A DNA stretch of 5,360 nucleotides from a bacterium (lineage in GTDB: Bacteria > Patescibacteriota > Minisyncoccia > Phycocordibacterales > UBA6065): contig JAUSGU010000068.1 of the NCBI GenBank assembly GCA_030648825.1, positions 1 through 5,360 of the forward strand. Reading direction: 5' to 3'. Both the position numbers and the translations under genes were made by a program. The notes beneath the pieces were generated by a model. That model saw only the letters and a program-made list of their open reading frames with translations, did not search any database and had not been told where the DNA came from. Shown here piece after piece: positions 1 to 5,300 of the stretch (its first letter is position 1; every line of letters begins with the position of its first letter).

Positions 1-698
1 ATCATCTAATAACGGTGGAGCCCTCATTGGAGCTTTGGTTCAAGGACCAAAGCTATGAAAATAGGGGAATACCGTGGGAACCCTGGGAGCAATCCCTTGG
101 ACCCGTAACGACTGGAGTCACCGCCAATTGGTGGTGACAAAGATAGTGCTTTCCGATAGAATTGATGCAATATAGCACTATAATACGATGACTCTGAAAA
201 ATATCGCGAACTACATTTCGGGATTCACGGACGGAGAAGGTTGTTTCTGCGTTTCTTTTTCCTATCGTCCAAAGAACATAAAAGTTGGATGGGAGGTAAA
301 ACCAAGTTTCGCGGTTGGTCAGAATTATGACCGAGCCGAAACTCTTGAGCTCATGAAATCGTACTTCAGGTGCGGATTTATGAGGAGAGATTACGCAGAC
401 AAGACCTTGAAATTCGAGGTGAGGAGTATTGATGACTTGCTGGATCGCGTGATTCGGCATTTCAAGAAATATCCCTTGTATTCCGCAAAACAAAAAGATT
501 TCATTCTTTTTGAGAAGATCTGTAAAAAGATCAAGAAATGCAAACATCTCGAACCGGACGGAATAGCGGAAATCGTAGAACTGGCATATCGAATGAATGG
601 TTCTGGTAAACGGAAGCATCCAAAAGAACATGTCTTGGCGAGGATTATCAGATGAAGATATAGTCTGTGCCCCTTTGAAAATTGGGGAATTGAACACG
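1..698 (+). ncRNA. Group I intron 1 in 23S rRNA (L1951 position), 5' end outside window
   Basis: Self-splicing ribozyme intron carrying a homing endonuclease ORF. Helices that can be drawn: P3 13-18/118-123, P4 21-24/63-66, P5 31-39/46-54 (nine perfect pairs), a P6 arm about 73-105 tipped by a GCAA tetraloop (89-92), and P7 110-114/661-665 after the J8/7 sequence atgaagata. P9 is about 670-687 with a GAAA loop, and the terminal omega-G is 698. The next base matches E. coli A1952, so the insertion follows position 1951, a site I recall being used by a group I intron in Coxiella. The ORF fills the P8 region; P8 itself was not securely drawn. P1, P2 and the 5' splice site lie upstream of the window. 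The 3' boundary is well supported by the resumption of conserved 23S sequence plus the terminal G. Confidence 0.9.
188..655 (+). CDS. LAGLIDADG homing endonuclease, single-motif, in intron 1
   Basis: Predicted 155-residue intron-encoded DNA endonuclease, which would cut intronless 23S alleles near the insertion site and so drive intron homing. Residues 10-18 (ISGFTDGEG) are the LAGLIDADG motif; E17 is at the position of the metal-binding acid. Only one motif is present and the length is close to I-CreI, so by family knowledge it should act as a homodimer. The basic C-terminal part (a KxCKKIKKCK cluster near 109-118, and MNGSGKRKHPK near 136-146) is typical of this family. The ATG at 188 is the first possible start, since an in-frame TAG lies at 173-175. 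There is no Shine-Dalgarno sequence. The TGA stop at 653-655 falls inside the conserved J8/7 segment of the ribozyme. The frame is intact and looks functional; activity is not proven. Confidence 0.93.
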   Translation: MTLKNIANYISGFTDGEGCFCVSFSYRPKNIKVGWEVKPSFAVGQNYDRAETLELMKSYFRCGFMRRDYADKTLKFEVRSIDDLLDRVIRHFKKYPLYSAKQKDFILFEKICKKIKKCKHLEPDGIAEIVELAYRMNGSGKRKHPKEHVLARIIR

Positions 699-1339
699 AA
701 GTTCTGACGCGTTGAATAGTGTAACGTCTGGAGAACTGTCTCGGAGGACAGCTCGGTGAAAATACAATCCCGGTGAAGATGCCGGGTACCTGCAGTTAGA
801 CGAAAAGACCCTAGAAGCTTTACTACAGCTTGATATTGAGTATACGATTGCGATGCGTAGCATAGACGCGAGACTTTGAAGTGCGGTTTCGGCCAGCATG
901 GAGTCGCCAGTGAAATAGCGTTCTTTGTCGTTGTATATTCTAACCCCGAGGGCAAAAACCGCGGGAGACAGTATCTGGTGGGTAGTTTTAGTGGGGCGCT
1001 ATCCTCCTAAAAAGTAACGGAGGAGCCTATCAAGGTAAGTTAGCCGCGAATGGAAACCGTGGCGATAGTGTATGGGCATAAACTTGCTTAACTGTAAGAC
1101 GTACTTGTCGAGCAGATACGAAAGTAGAGCTAAGTGAACCGACCATTCGCATTAGATGCGGTGGGAGATTATCGGACAAAAGCTACTCTAGGGATAACAG
1201 GCTCGTTCCGCCTAAGAGTTCATATCGACGGCGGAGTTCGGCACCTCGATGTCGGCTCGTCTTATCCTGGGGGTGGAGAAGCTCCCAAGGGTTTGGCTGT
1301 TCGCCAATTAAAAAGGCACGTGAGCTGGGTTCAGACCGT
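699..1339 (+). rRNA. rrl: 23S rRNA, internal exon (E. coli about 1952-2593)
   Basis: This exon covers domain IV/V sequence of the large-subunit rRNA, including much of the peptidyl transferase centre. It can be followed through the segment around E. coli 2058 (cgaaaagacc, 801-810), the gggataacaggct block, ttcatatcgacggcgg, cacctcgatgtcggctc and the A-loop ggctgttcgcc. At 641 nt it almost equals the 642 nt of the E. coli interval, so no large insertion or deletion lies inside it. Position 2057 appears to be A (803) rather than the E. coli G. The exon is bounded by intron 1 upstream and intron 2 downstream, both at functionally central sites. Earlier 23S sequence and the 16S gene lie before the window. 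Confidence 0.97.
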
Positions 1340-1778
1340 TTAGACCGTGATCGCACAAGTTATAAAACTTGCAAAATCATGAGCTAGACAGTCTGAATCC
1401 CTCGGACATCAAGGACAGAGACACAACCAATCACGGCGGTCGTGGAAGGCAACTTTCGCGTACGTCATCAACTAATATCGGAAAAGCCCAAAGTGTAAAA
1501 ACTCTGGGTAATTCCGAGGGAAATCTTGATTCTAGTTTCAGTTCTTTTTATGGATTTGATGTAGTACGTTTGCACTTACTATTTTAGAGGGCACTTTCCG
1601 AAATCGCCCCGAGAAATAGCGAGGAGTACTACATCCCATAACTTCTTCTTTAAAAATTTAAAGGAGGAATTGAAACTAGGATTAAGATACCCGTAGAGAC
1701 TAAACGTTGATCTCCTTACAACTACATACGTAAGGATGAAGATATAGTCCATTCCCCAGAGTAATCTGGGAAAAGAAG
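1340..1778 (+). ncRNA. Group I intron 2 in 23S rRNA (L2593 position), complete, no ORF
   Basis: A 439-nt ribozyme intron. The 5' exon gaccgt (1334-1339) pairs with the guide gcggtc (1436-1441), giving the diagnostic U-G pair at the splice site. The 3' exon cgtga (1779-1783) pairs with 1431-1435 as P10. Other helices: P2 1442-1448/1453-1459 with a GCAA loop, P3 1467-1472/1706-1711, P4 1478-1483/1512-1517 and P5 1486-1490/1505-1509. P6 is a 26-bp rod, 1524-1549/1662-1687, extended by 1558-1567/1626-1635. P7 is 1698-1702/1745-1749, P8 1713-1719/1730-1736, and P9 1755-1760/1765-1770 has a GUAA loop. The omega-G is 1778. The P1 loop is unusually long (about 80 nt) and contains a hairpin, 1356-1361/1366-1371. 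No endonuclease ORF is seen. L2593 is, from memory, also the site of the I-CreI intron in Chlamydomonas chloroplasts. Confidence 0.95.
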
Positions 1779-2070
1779 CGTGAGACAGGTTGGTCTCCTA
1801 TCTACTGCAGGCGTTGATTCTTGAGGAGCTTTGCTTCTAGTACGAGAGGACCGAAGTGAACGGACCGCTGGTCTATCTGCTGTACCACCAGGTGCAACGC
1901 AGAGTAGCTATGTCCGGAAGGGATAACCGCTGACAGCATCTAAGCGGGAAACCCACTCCAAGATTAGGAATCGTTTGAGAGCCCTGGGAGACTACCAGGT
2001 TGATAGGCATTAGGTGTACGCACAGTGATGTGTTGAGCCGAGATGTACTAATTGCTCGATCTTATTAGGA
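1779..2070 (+). rRNA. rrl: 23S rRNA, 3'-terminal exon (E. coli about 2594 to end)
   Basis: The exon opens with cgtgagacag, the segment that contains A2602 of the peptidyl transferase centre. It continues through the sarcin-ricin loop (ctagtacgagaggaccg, about 1838-1854) that elongation factors contact. It ends after gatgtactaat (2042-2052), which in E. coli lies about 20 nt before the 23S 3' end. The mature end is therefore placed near 2070, with an uncertainty of a few bases. Length is about 292 nt against about 311 in E. coli. The position equivalent to 2611 appears to be U (1796), followed by one extra C relative to E. coli. The 5S gene and a terminator follow. Confidence 0.95.
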
Positions 2071-2084
2071 AATTTAGGAATCAC

Positions 2085-2115
2085 ACGACAGGCGTTTGAA
2101 AGGACGCAGTGTCGT
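2085..2115 (+). other. Stem-loop in 23S-5S spacer
   Basis: The spacer 2071-2173 contains no tRNA. It holds a hairpin with an outer stem acgaca/tgtcgt (2085-2090/2110-2115) and an inner stem gcgt/acgc (2092-2095/2104-2107). A competing perfect 8-bp pairing, gtttgaaa (2094-2101) with tttcaaac (2122-2129), would exclude the inner stem. A role in rRNA precursor processing is plausible by position only. There is no T-tract, so it is not an intrinsic terminator. Confidence 0.5.
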
Positions 2116-2180
2116 AGCTGATTTCAAACTTTGATATATCTGTTACTTACATATTTTCCAAAAAAACAGCAAATTGAATC

Positions 2181-2300
<120 letters not shown>

Positions 2301-2312
2301 ATTCAATGCGAG

Positions 2313-2346
2313 AAACACCCAAAGGTAATACTTTTCGGGTGTTTTT
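2313..2346 (+). terminator. Intrinsic terminator of the rRNA operon
   Basis: The stem aaacaccc/gggtgttt (2313-2320/2337-2344) has an inner aaag/cttt pairing (2321-2324/2331-2334) and runs into a T-tract (2342-2346). It begins about 13 nt after the 5S gene and separates rRNA transcription from the pilus genes. Confidence 0.9.
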
Positions 2347-2375
2347 TGTTACCAAAATGGTTATCCCCAAGCGTA

Positions 2376-2405
2376 TTGCTCTATAAAATGGCTATTTGCT
2401 ATAAT
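2376..2405 (+). promoter_or_regulatory. Sigma-70-type extended -10 promoter for pilin 1
   Basis: A perfect extended -10, TGCTATAAT (2397-2405), lies 18 bp after a weak -35 candidate, ttgctc (2376-2381). Transcription would start near 2412, giving a leader of about 130 nt before the pilin 1 ATG. The 12-mer tttgctataata (2395-2406) recurs exactly at 3033-3044, ahead of pilin 2, which supports its being a genuine promoter. Confidence 0.75.
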
Positions 2406-2432
2406 ACAAGAAGTCGATATATAGTCGATCAT

Positions 2433-2505
2433 ATTCCCAGCCCGCCCAAGCGCTTGCAACCGCTTTTATCTTCACTAGATTCGAGCCGTTGAGCGGAGTG
2501 GGAAT
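2433..2505 (+). promoter_or_regulatory. Structured 5' leader of pilin 1 mRNA
   Basis: Within the predicted untranslated leader, attccca (2433-2439) pairs with tgggaat (2499-2505), and ccgc (2442-2445) pairs with gcgg (2493-2496). They enclose a loop that contains the perfect palindrome caagcgcttg (2447-2456). This segment is markedly GC-richer than the AT-rich stretch just before the ATG. The function is unknown: mRNA stabilisation or post-transcriptional control of an abundant pilin are possibilities. It matches no riboswitch class that I recognise. Confidence 0.4.
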
Positions 2506-2545
2506 GGGTTTATAGAAATCATTATTAATAGTTTTAGTAAAAATT

Positions 2546-2986
2546 ATGAAATCAAAAGGTTTTACACTGATCGAACTCCTCGTTGTGATTGCGATCATCG
2601 GTATCCTATCGTCGGTTGTTCTCGCATCTCTAAACACTGCTCGTGGAAAGGGGGCGAATGCATCTATAAAAGCTAACTTGGCTAATACTCGAGCACAAGC
2701 AGAAATTATTTATGATACTAGCGCTAGTTATACTGGTCTCTGTACCAATGCTGTAATTGCTGGTCAGACGGCTTCCGCCAATAGTTCGTTAGGTGGCTCT
2801 GTTGACAACACTCTAGGTAATGCAGGTGCAACAAACAAGGTTTCTTGTCATGAATCATCTACTGCATGGGCCATAAACTCTGGACTAAAAGTTGCTGAAG
2901 GTTCTAACACAATGTGGTGTGTGGATTCTACAGGTGCATCAAAAGGGGGTGCTGCTTTTGCCGCTAGTGCTACAGTTTGTCCATAA
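2546..2986 (+). CDS. Type IV prepilin, four-cysteine (pilin 1)
   Basis: A 146-residue prepilin. A short basic leader, MKSKG, ends at the PilD cleavage site G5/F6. It is followed by FTLIELLVVIAIIGIL, the hydrophobic helix that anchors the subunit in the membrane and packs the pilus core; the conserved Glu at mature position 5 is present. The globular part is Ala/Ser/Gly/Thr-rich, with four cysteines (66, 101, 125, 145) and an MWCVDSTG segment. Pilin 2 shares this layout, so two disulfides are plausible. The gene has its own promoter upstream and terminator downstream, so it is likely transcribed alone. That would suit an abundant major pilin, but which paralogue is the major one cannot be told. 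No Shine-Dalgarno sequence precedes the ATG. Confidence 0.93.
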   Translation: MKSKGFTLIELLVVIAIIGILSSVVLASLNTARGKGANASIKANLANTRAQAEIIYDTSASYTGLCTNAVIAGQTASANSSLGGSVDNTLGNAGATNKVSCHESSTAWAINSGLKVAEGSNTMWCVDSTGASKGGAAFAASATVCP

Positions 2987-3003
2987 CATATAAAGGTTTA
3001 CTC

Positions 3004-3033
3004 ACAAAAACCACCTTCACTGGTGGTTTTTGT
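3004..3033 (+). terminator. Intrinsic terminator after pilin 1
   Basis: The stem caaaaaccacc (3005-3015) pairs perfectly with ggtggtttttg (3022-3032), 11 bp around a 6-nt loop. The T-rich 3' arm (3027-3031) provides the tract, and the A-rich 5' arm suggests it could also work in reverse. It lies 17 nt after the pilin 1 stop and abuts the next promoter. Confidence 0.88.
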
Positions 3034-3034
3034 T

Positions 3035-3043
3035 TGCTATAAT
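3035..3043 (+). promoter_or_regulatory. Extended -10 promoter for the pilin 2-pilD operon
   Basis: TGCTATAAT (3035-3043) is a perfect extended -10, inside a 12-mer identical to that ahead of pilin 1. Any -35 would fall within the terminator hairpin, and none is convincing. Only six bases separate the -10 from the ATG at 3050, so a start point 6-7 bp downstream would give a leaderless transcript. Confidence 0.72.
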
Positions 3044-3049
3044 AAGGGT

Positions 3050-3487
3050 ATGAAAATTATTTCAAAAGGTTTTACATTGATCGAACTTCTTGTTGTTATA
3101 TCAATTATCGCTTTGCTTTCCTCGGTCGTGATTTCGTCGCTTGGCGTGGCTCGCACAAAAAGCGCCGATGCGGCCGTCAAAGCAGCCATGAAGCAACTTC
3201 ATACGCAGGCTCAAAACTATCTCGATACAAATGGTGCCGCGGTTTTTGGTACTGCATCAAATTGTACGACTGGATTATTCGCAGATGCTCGATTAAATCT
3301 GATTTTGACTAACATTAGACAAAACGCTGCCACAATCCCAAATCAAATCTGTGGATCCCTCGGTACTAATTGGGCTTCATCAGTGACACTTCGGAGTGGG
3401 GGAACTTGGTGTACCGATAATAGTCAGGGATGGTTCAAGGCCGGTGTCGCTCAAACTTCTGGTGGTAATCAAGGAACTTGTCAATAA
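3050..3487 (+). CDS. Type IV prepilin, four-cysteine (pilin 2)
   Basis: A 145-residue prepilin paralogous to pilin 1. The leader MKIISKG is cut at G7/F8, ahead of FTLIELLVVISIIALLSS with Glu at mature position 5. Cysteines lie at 72, 101, 121 and 144, and a GTWCTDNSQGW segment matches the MWCVDSTG region of pilin 1, so the fold and disulfides are probably shared. The ATG at 3050 is chosen over an in-frame GTG at 3023: the earlier start lies inside the terminator stem, adds a non-leader-like extension and precedes the predicted transcription start. The gene begins the promoter-proximal end of an operon and lies three bases before the next gene. It could be the major pilin or a minor subunit. 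Confidence 0.93.
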   Translation: MKIISKGFTLIELLVVISIIALLSSVVISSLGVARTKSADAAVKAAMKQLHTQAQNYLDTNGAAVFGTASNCTTGLFADARLNLILTNIRQNAATIPNQICGSLGTNWASSVTLRSGGTWCTDNSQGWFKAGVAQTSGGNQGTCQ

Positions 3488-3490
3488 ACA

Positions 3491-3877
3491 ATGAAAAAAG
3501 GCTTTACCCTCATTGAACTTGTAATTGTCCTCGCCATTATAGGCATATTTACTGCCATAGTTTTCGGTTCCATTACGACTTCTCGCTCAAAAGCGCGAGA
3601 TAATAGTCGTATCGCGGATATGAAAACCATTCAATTGGCTCTCGCTCTCTATTATGATGTGAACCAGATATATCCGGTTGATTTCAGAACTCTGGATGAT
3701 GTGGGACAAAAATACTTGCCGTCCATACCGAAAGATCCGCAGACTCAACAGGATTATGTATACAATCTTTCGGGCGATAAATATTGTCTCGGTGTGACTC
3801 TCGAAGATTCAAACGCAATACCAAATGATAATGTGGCTTCATGTGGTTCTGAAGCTAATTATTGGGCTTCGCGTTAA
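3491..3877 (+). CDS. GspG-like type IV prepilin/pseudopilin (pilin 3)
   Basis: A 128-residue prepilin with a very short leader, MKKG, cut at G4/F5, then FTLIELVIVLAIIGIFTAIV. Residues 36-62 (R-DNSR--DMKTIQLAL--YYD----YP) and YLPSIPKDP (75-83) followed by DYVYNLSGDKYCLGV are the pattern of the GspG-like branch: a long helix, then a short sheet domain. Two cysteines (99, 118) may form one disulfide. Many bacteria encode such proteins as pilus or type II secretion subunits. Here the neighbouring peptidase and absent secretin genes favour a pilus role (inference). It starts three bases after the pilin 2 stop with no Shine-Dalgarno sequence, so translational coupling is likely. Confidence 0.92.
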   Translation: MKKGFTLIELVIVLAIIGIFTAIVFGSITTSRSKARDNSRIADMKTIQLALALYYDVNQIYPVDFRTLDDVGQKYLPSIPKDPQTQQDYVYNLSGDKYCLGVTLEDSNAIPNDNVASCGSEANYWASR

Positions 3878-3882
3878 AAAGA

Positions 3883-4671
3883 ATGGAATACATAATTCTT
3901 TTTTCCTTGTTTATCTTTGGCCTCATCATAGGTAGTTTTCTCAATGTGGTGATTCTGCGTTGGAATACCGGAATGAGTATTTCTCGAGGTCGTTCAAAAT
4001 GTTTTTCTTGCGATAAAACTCTCTCTTGGTATGAGCTCATACCCCTCTTTAGTTTCATAGTTCAGTTGGGGAAGTGTCGTGTCTGTGGGTCAAAAATTTC
4101 TCTGCAATATCCATTGGTAGAACTGGCGACAGGTATTCTATTACTCACGACATTTATAATTATTTCTGATTCTTTTGCTATTTTTGTACTTACAGCTATC
4201 GTTATATGTCTCTACATCGTCATATTTGTCTATGACTTGCGACACAAAATCATTCCGGATTTCTTTTCATATACAGCCGCTCTCATTGCGCTCGTCATTA
4301 TCGCTCTGGAGTGGCAATCATCAGGTATTCTGGATTTATGGAAAATCGTTGCCGGACCATCTCTCTTCCTCTTCTTCTATTTTTTCTGGTTTATTTCTCG
4401 TGGTCGGTGGATGGGTTTCGGAGATGCAAAACTAGCTCTGTCTATCGGTTGGTTGCTCGGTATGTGGCAGGGAATAGCGGCAATACTTCTGTCTTTTTGG
4501 ATTGGCGCTTTTTTCTCGCTTTTACTCATATTTGTTCAAGGAATGTCTCAGAATGGTGGTTTAAGTCTGAAAAGTGAAATACCTTTCGGTCCCTTTATTC
4601 TCATAGGTTTTTTCATTGTTTTTGTTTTTCATATAGATATCCAATCCATTCTCTACTTTTTGGCTGTATAA
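3883..4671 (+). CDS. pilD: Prepilin peptidase PilD (A24 aspartic protease)
   Basis: A 262-residue integral membrane enzyme that removes prepilin leaders at the Gly/Phe site and, in the bifunctional family, N-methylates the new terminus. The N-terminal segment has GSFLNVVILR (17-26) and a cytoplasmic zinc-binding domain with two CxxC pairs (C40/C43 and C65/C68), ending in QYPLVELATG. The catalytic aspartates are D118 (in YDLRHKIIPD) and D181 (in the GFGD motif, 178-181). About seven or eight hydrophobic segments fill the rest. All diagnostic residues are present and the length is normal. The ATG at 3883, five bases after the pilin 3 stop, is preferred over a TTG at 3862, which would overlap pilin 3 and add seven unlikely residues. 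Its substrates are encoded on both sides. Confidence 0.97.
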   Translation: MEYIILFSLFIFGLIIGSFLNVVILRWNTGMSISRGRSKCFSCDKTLSWYELIPLFSFIVQLGKCRVCGSKISLQYPLVELATGILLLTTFIIISDSFAIFVLTAIVICLYIVIFVYDLRHKIIPDFFSYTAALIALVIIALEWQSSGILDLWKIVAGPSLFLFFYFFWFISRGRWMGFGDAKLALSIGWLLGMWQGIAAILLSFWIGAFFSLLLIFVQGMSQNGGLSLKSEIPFGPFILIGFFIVFVFHIDIQSILYFLAV

Positions 4672-4672
4672 T
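4667..4672 (+). promoter_or_regulatory. Possible -10 element overlapping the pilD stop
   Basis: A perfect TATAAT includes the pilD TAA stop (4669-4671) and lies nine bases before the next ATG. Without a -35 or a TG extension it is weak evidence. If used, it would give an almost leaderless transcript of the GspH/FimT-like gene. Confidence 0.35.
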
Positions 4673-4681
4673 GAAGTTAGT

Positions 4682-5299
4682 ATGAAAGTGGCCCATAATT
4701 CACAATATTCCCAAGTCTCGGGCTTTACCCTCGTTGAACTGCTCGTTTCAATTGGTATTTTTATGCTCATTACCACTATGGCTGTCGTCAATCATACCCA
4801 ATTCAATTCCAGTGTTTTGCTCACCAACTTGGCCTACGAAATCGGTCTCTCTATCCGCCAGGCGCAAGTTTACGGTATTACTGTCAAGCAAACTTCATCC
4901 AGTCCGATAAAATTTGATTCGGGGTATGGAATTCATTTTGATTTAACAAATGATCCAAAAACCTATACTCTCTTTGAAGACGTAAAACCTCTCGGCGATC
5001 AGGTTGACCATGTTTACAGTCAGGGAACGGATGAAGACGTAGAGATTTTTCACATCCAGAAAGGCAATAGAATTTCAGGAATATATATAGATGGAGATCC
5101 AGACAGTCAAAGTGAGGTTGATATCACTTTCATCAGACCCAATCCGGACGCCTATATAAAATTTTCCGGCGACAGCAGTTTGCACAGCCGAGCCGAAATA
5201 TGTCTGAAATCTCCGCAAGGAACAGCTAGAAAGGTCGTTGTTGAAAATACCGGCCAAATATCCGTCGTGGCGGAAAATGTAGATATTTGTACCCAATAA
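4682..5299 (+). CDS. GspH/FimT-like pseudopilin (minor pilin)
   Basis: A 205-residue prepilin. A 14-residue leader ending in VSG is cut at G14/F15, then FTLVELLVSIGIFMLITTMAV with Glu at mature position 5. The segment LTNLAYEIGLSIRQAQVYGI (48-67) is the amphipathic helix typical of GspH/FimT proteins. GYGIHFDLT (81-89) and the C-terminal KVVVENTGQISV stretch (184-195), read as a beta strand with a TG turn, also fit that family. Two cysteines lie at 174 and 203. Minor pilins of this type usually help initiate or cap pilus assembly (family knowledge). It lies 10 bases after pilD and one base before the next prepilin, so it belongs to a minor-pilin set. It has no Shine-Dalgarno sequence. Confidence 0.9.
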   Translation: MKVAHNSQYSQVSGFTLVELLVSIGIFMLITTMAVVNHTQFNSSVLLTNLAYEIGLSIRQAQVYGITVKQTSSSPIKFDSGYGIHFDLTNDPKTYTLFEDVKPLGDQVDHVYSQGTDEDVEIFHIQKGNRISGIYIDGDPDSQSEVDITFIRPNPDAYIKFSGDSSLHSRAEICLKSPQGTARKVVVENTGQISVVAENVDICTQ

Positions 5300-5300
5300 A

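Noticed and set aside
179..184. TATAAT just before the endonuclease ATG
   Set aside because: There is no -35 at usable spacing, only three bases before the ATG, and it overlaps the 3' arm of a hairpin (145-151/174-180) of the intron; an internal promoter is possible but not supported enough to annotate.
53..955. A 300-codon open frame on the minus strand
   Set aside because: It runs antisense across intron 1, the endonuclease gene and conserved 23S sequence; the translation has no recognisable domain. It is a shadow of rRNA and coding sequence.
1134..1587. Two short plus-strand open frames in 23S and intron 2
   Set aside because: The first is conserved rRNA. The second overlaps the intron P1-P6 helices and shows no LAGLIDADG, GIY-YIG or HNH motif, so it is not treated as an endonuclease remnant.
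2071..2173. Possible tRNA in the 23S-5S spacer
   Set aside because: No cloverleaf, T-loop consensus or CCA-proximal acceptor stem could be drawn.
3023..3049. Upstream GTG start for pilin 2
   Set aside because: It lies in the terminator stem and upstream of the predicted transcription start; the ATG at 3050 gives a normal basic prepilin leader.
3862..3882. TTG start for pilD
   Set aside because: It overlaps the end of pilin 3 and only adds seven residues before a normal membrane-anchored start at 3883.
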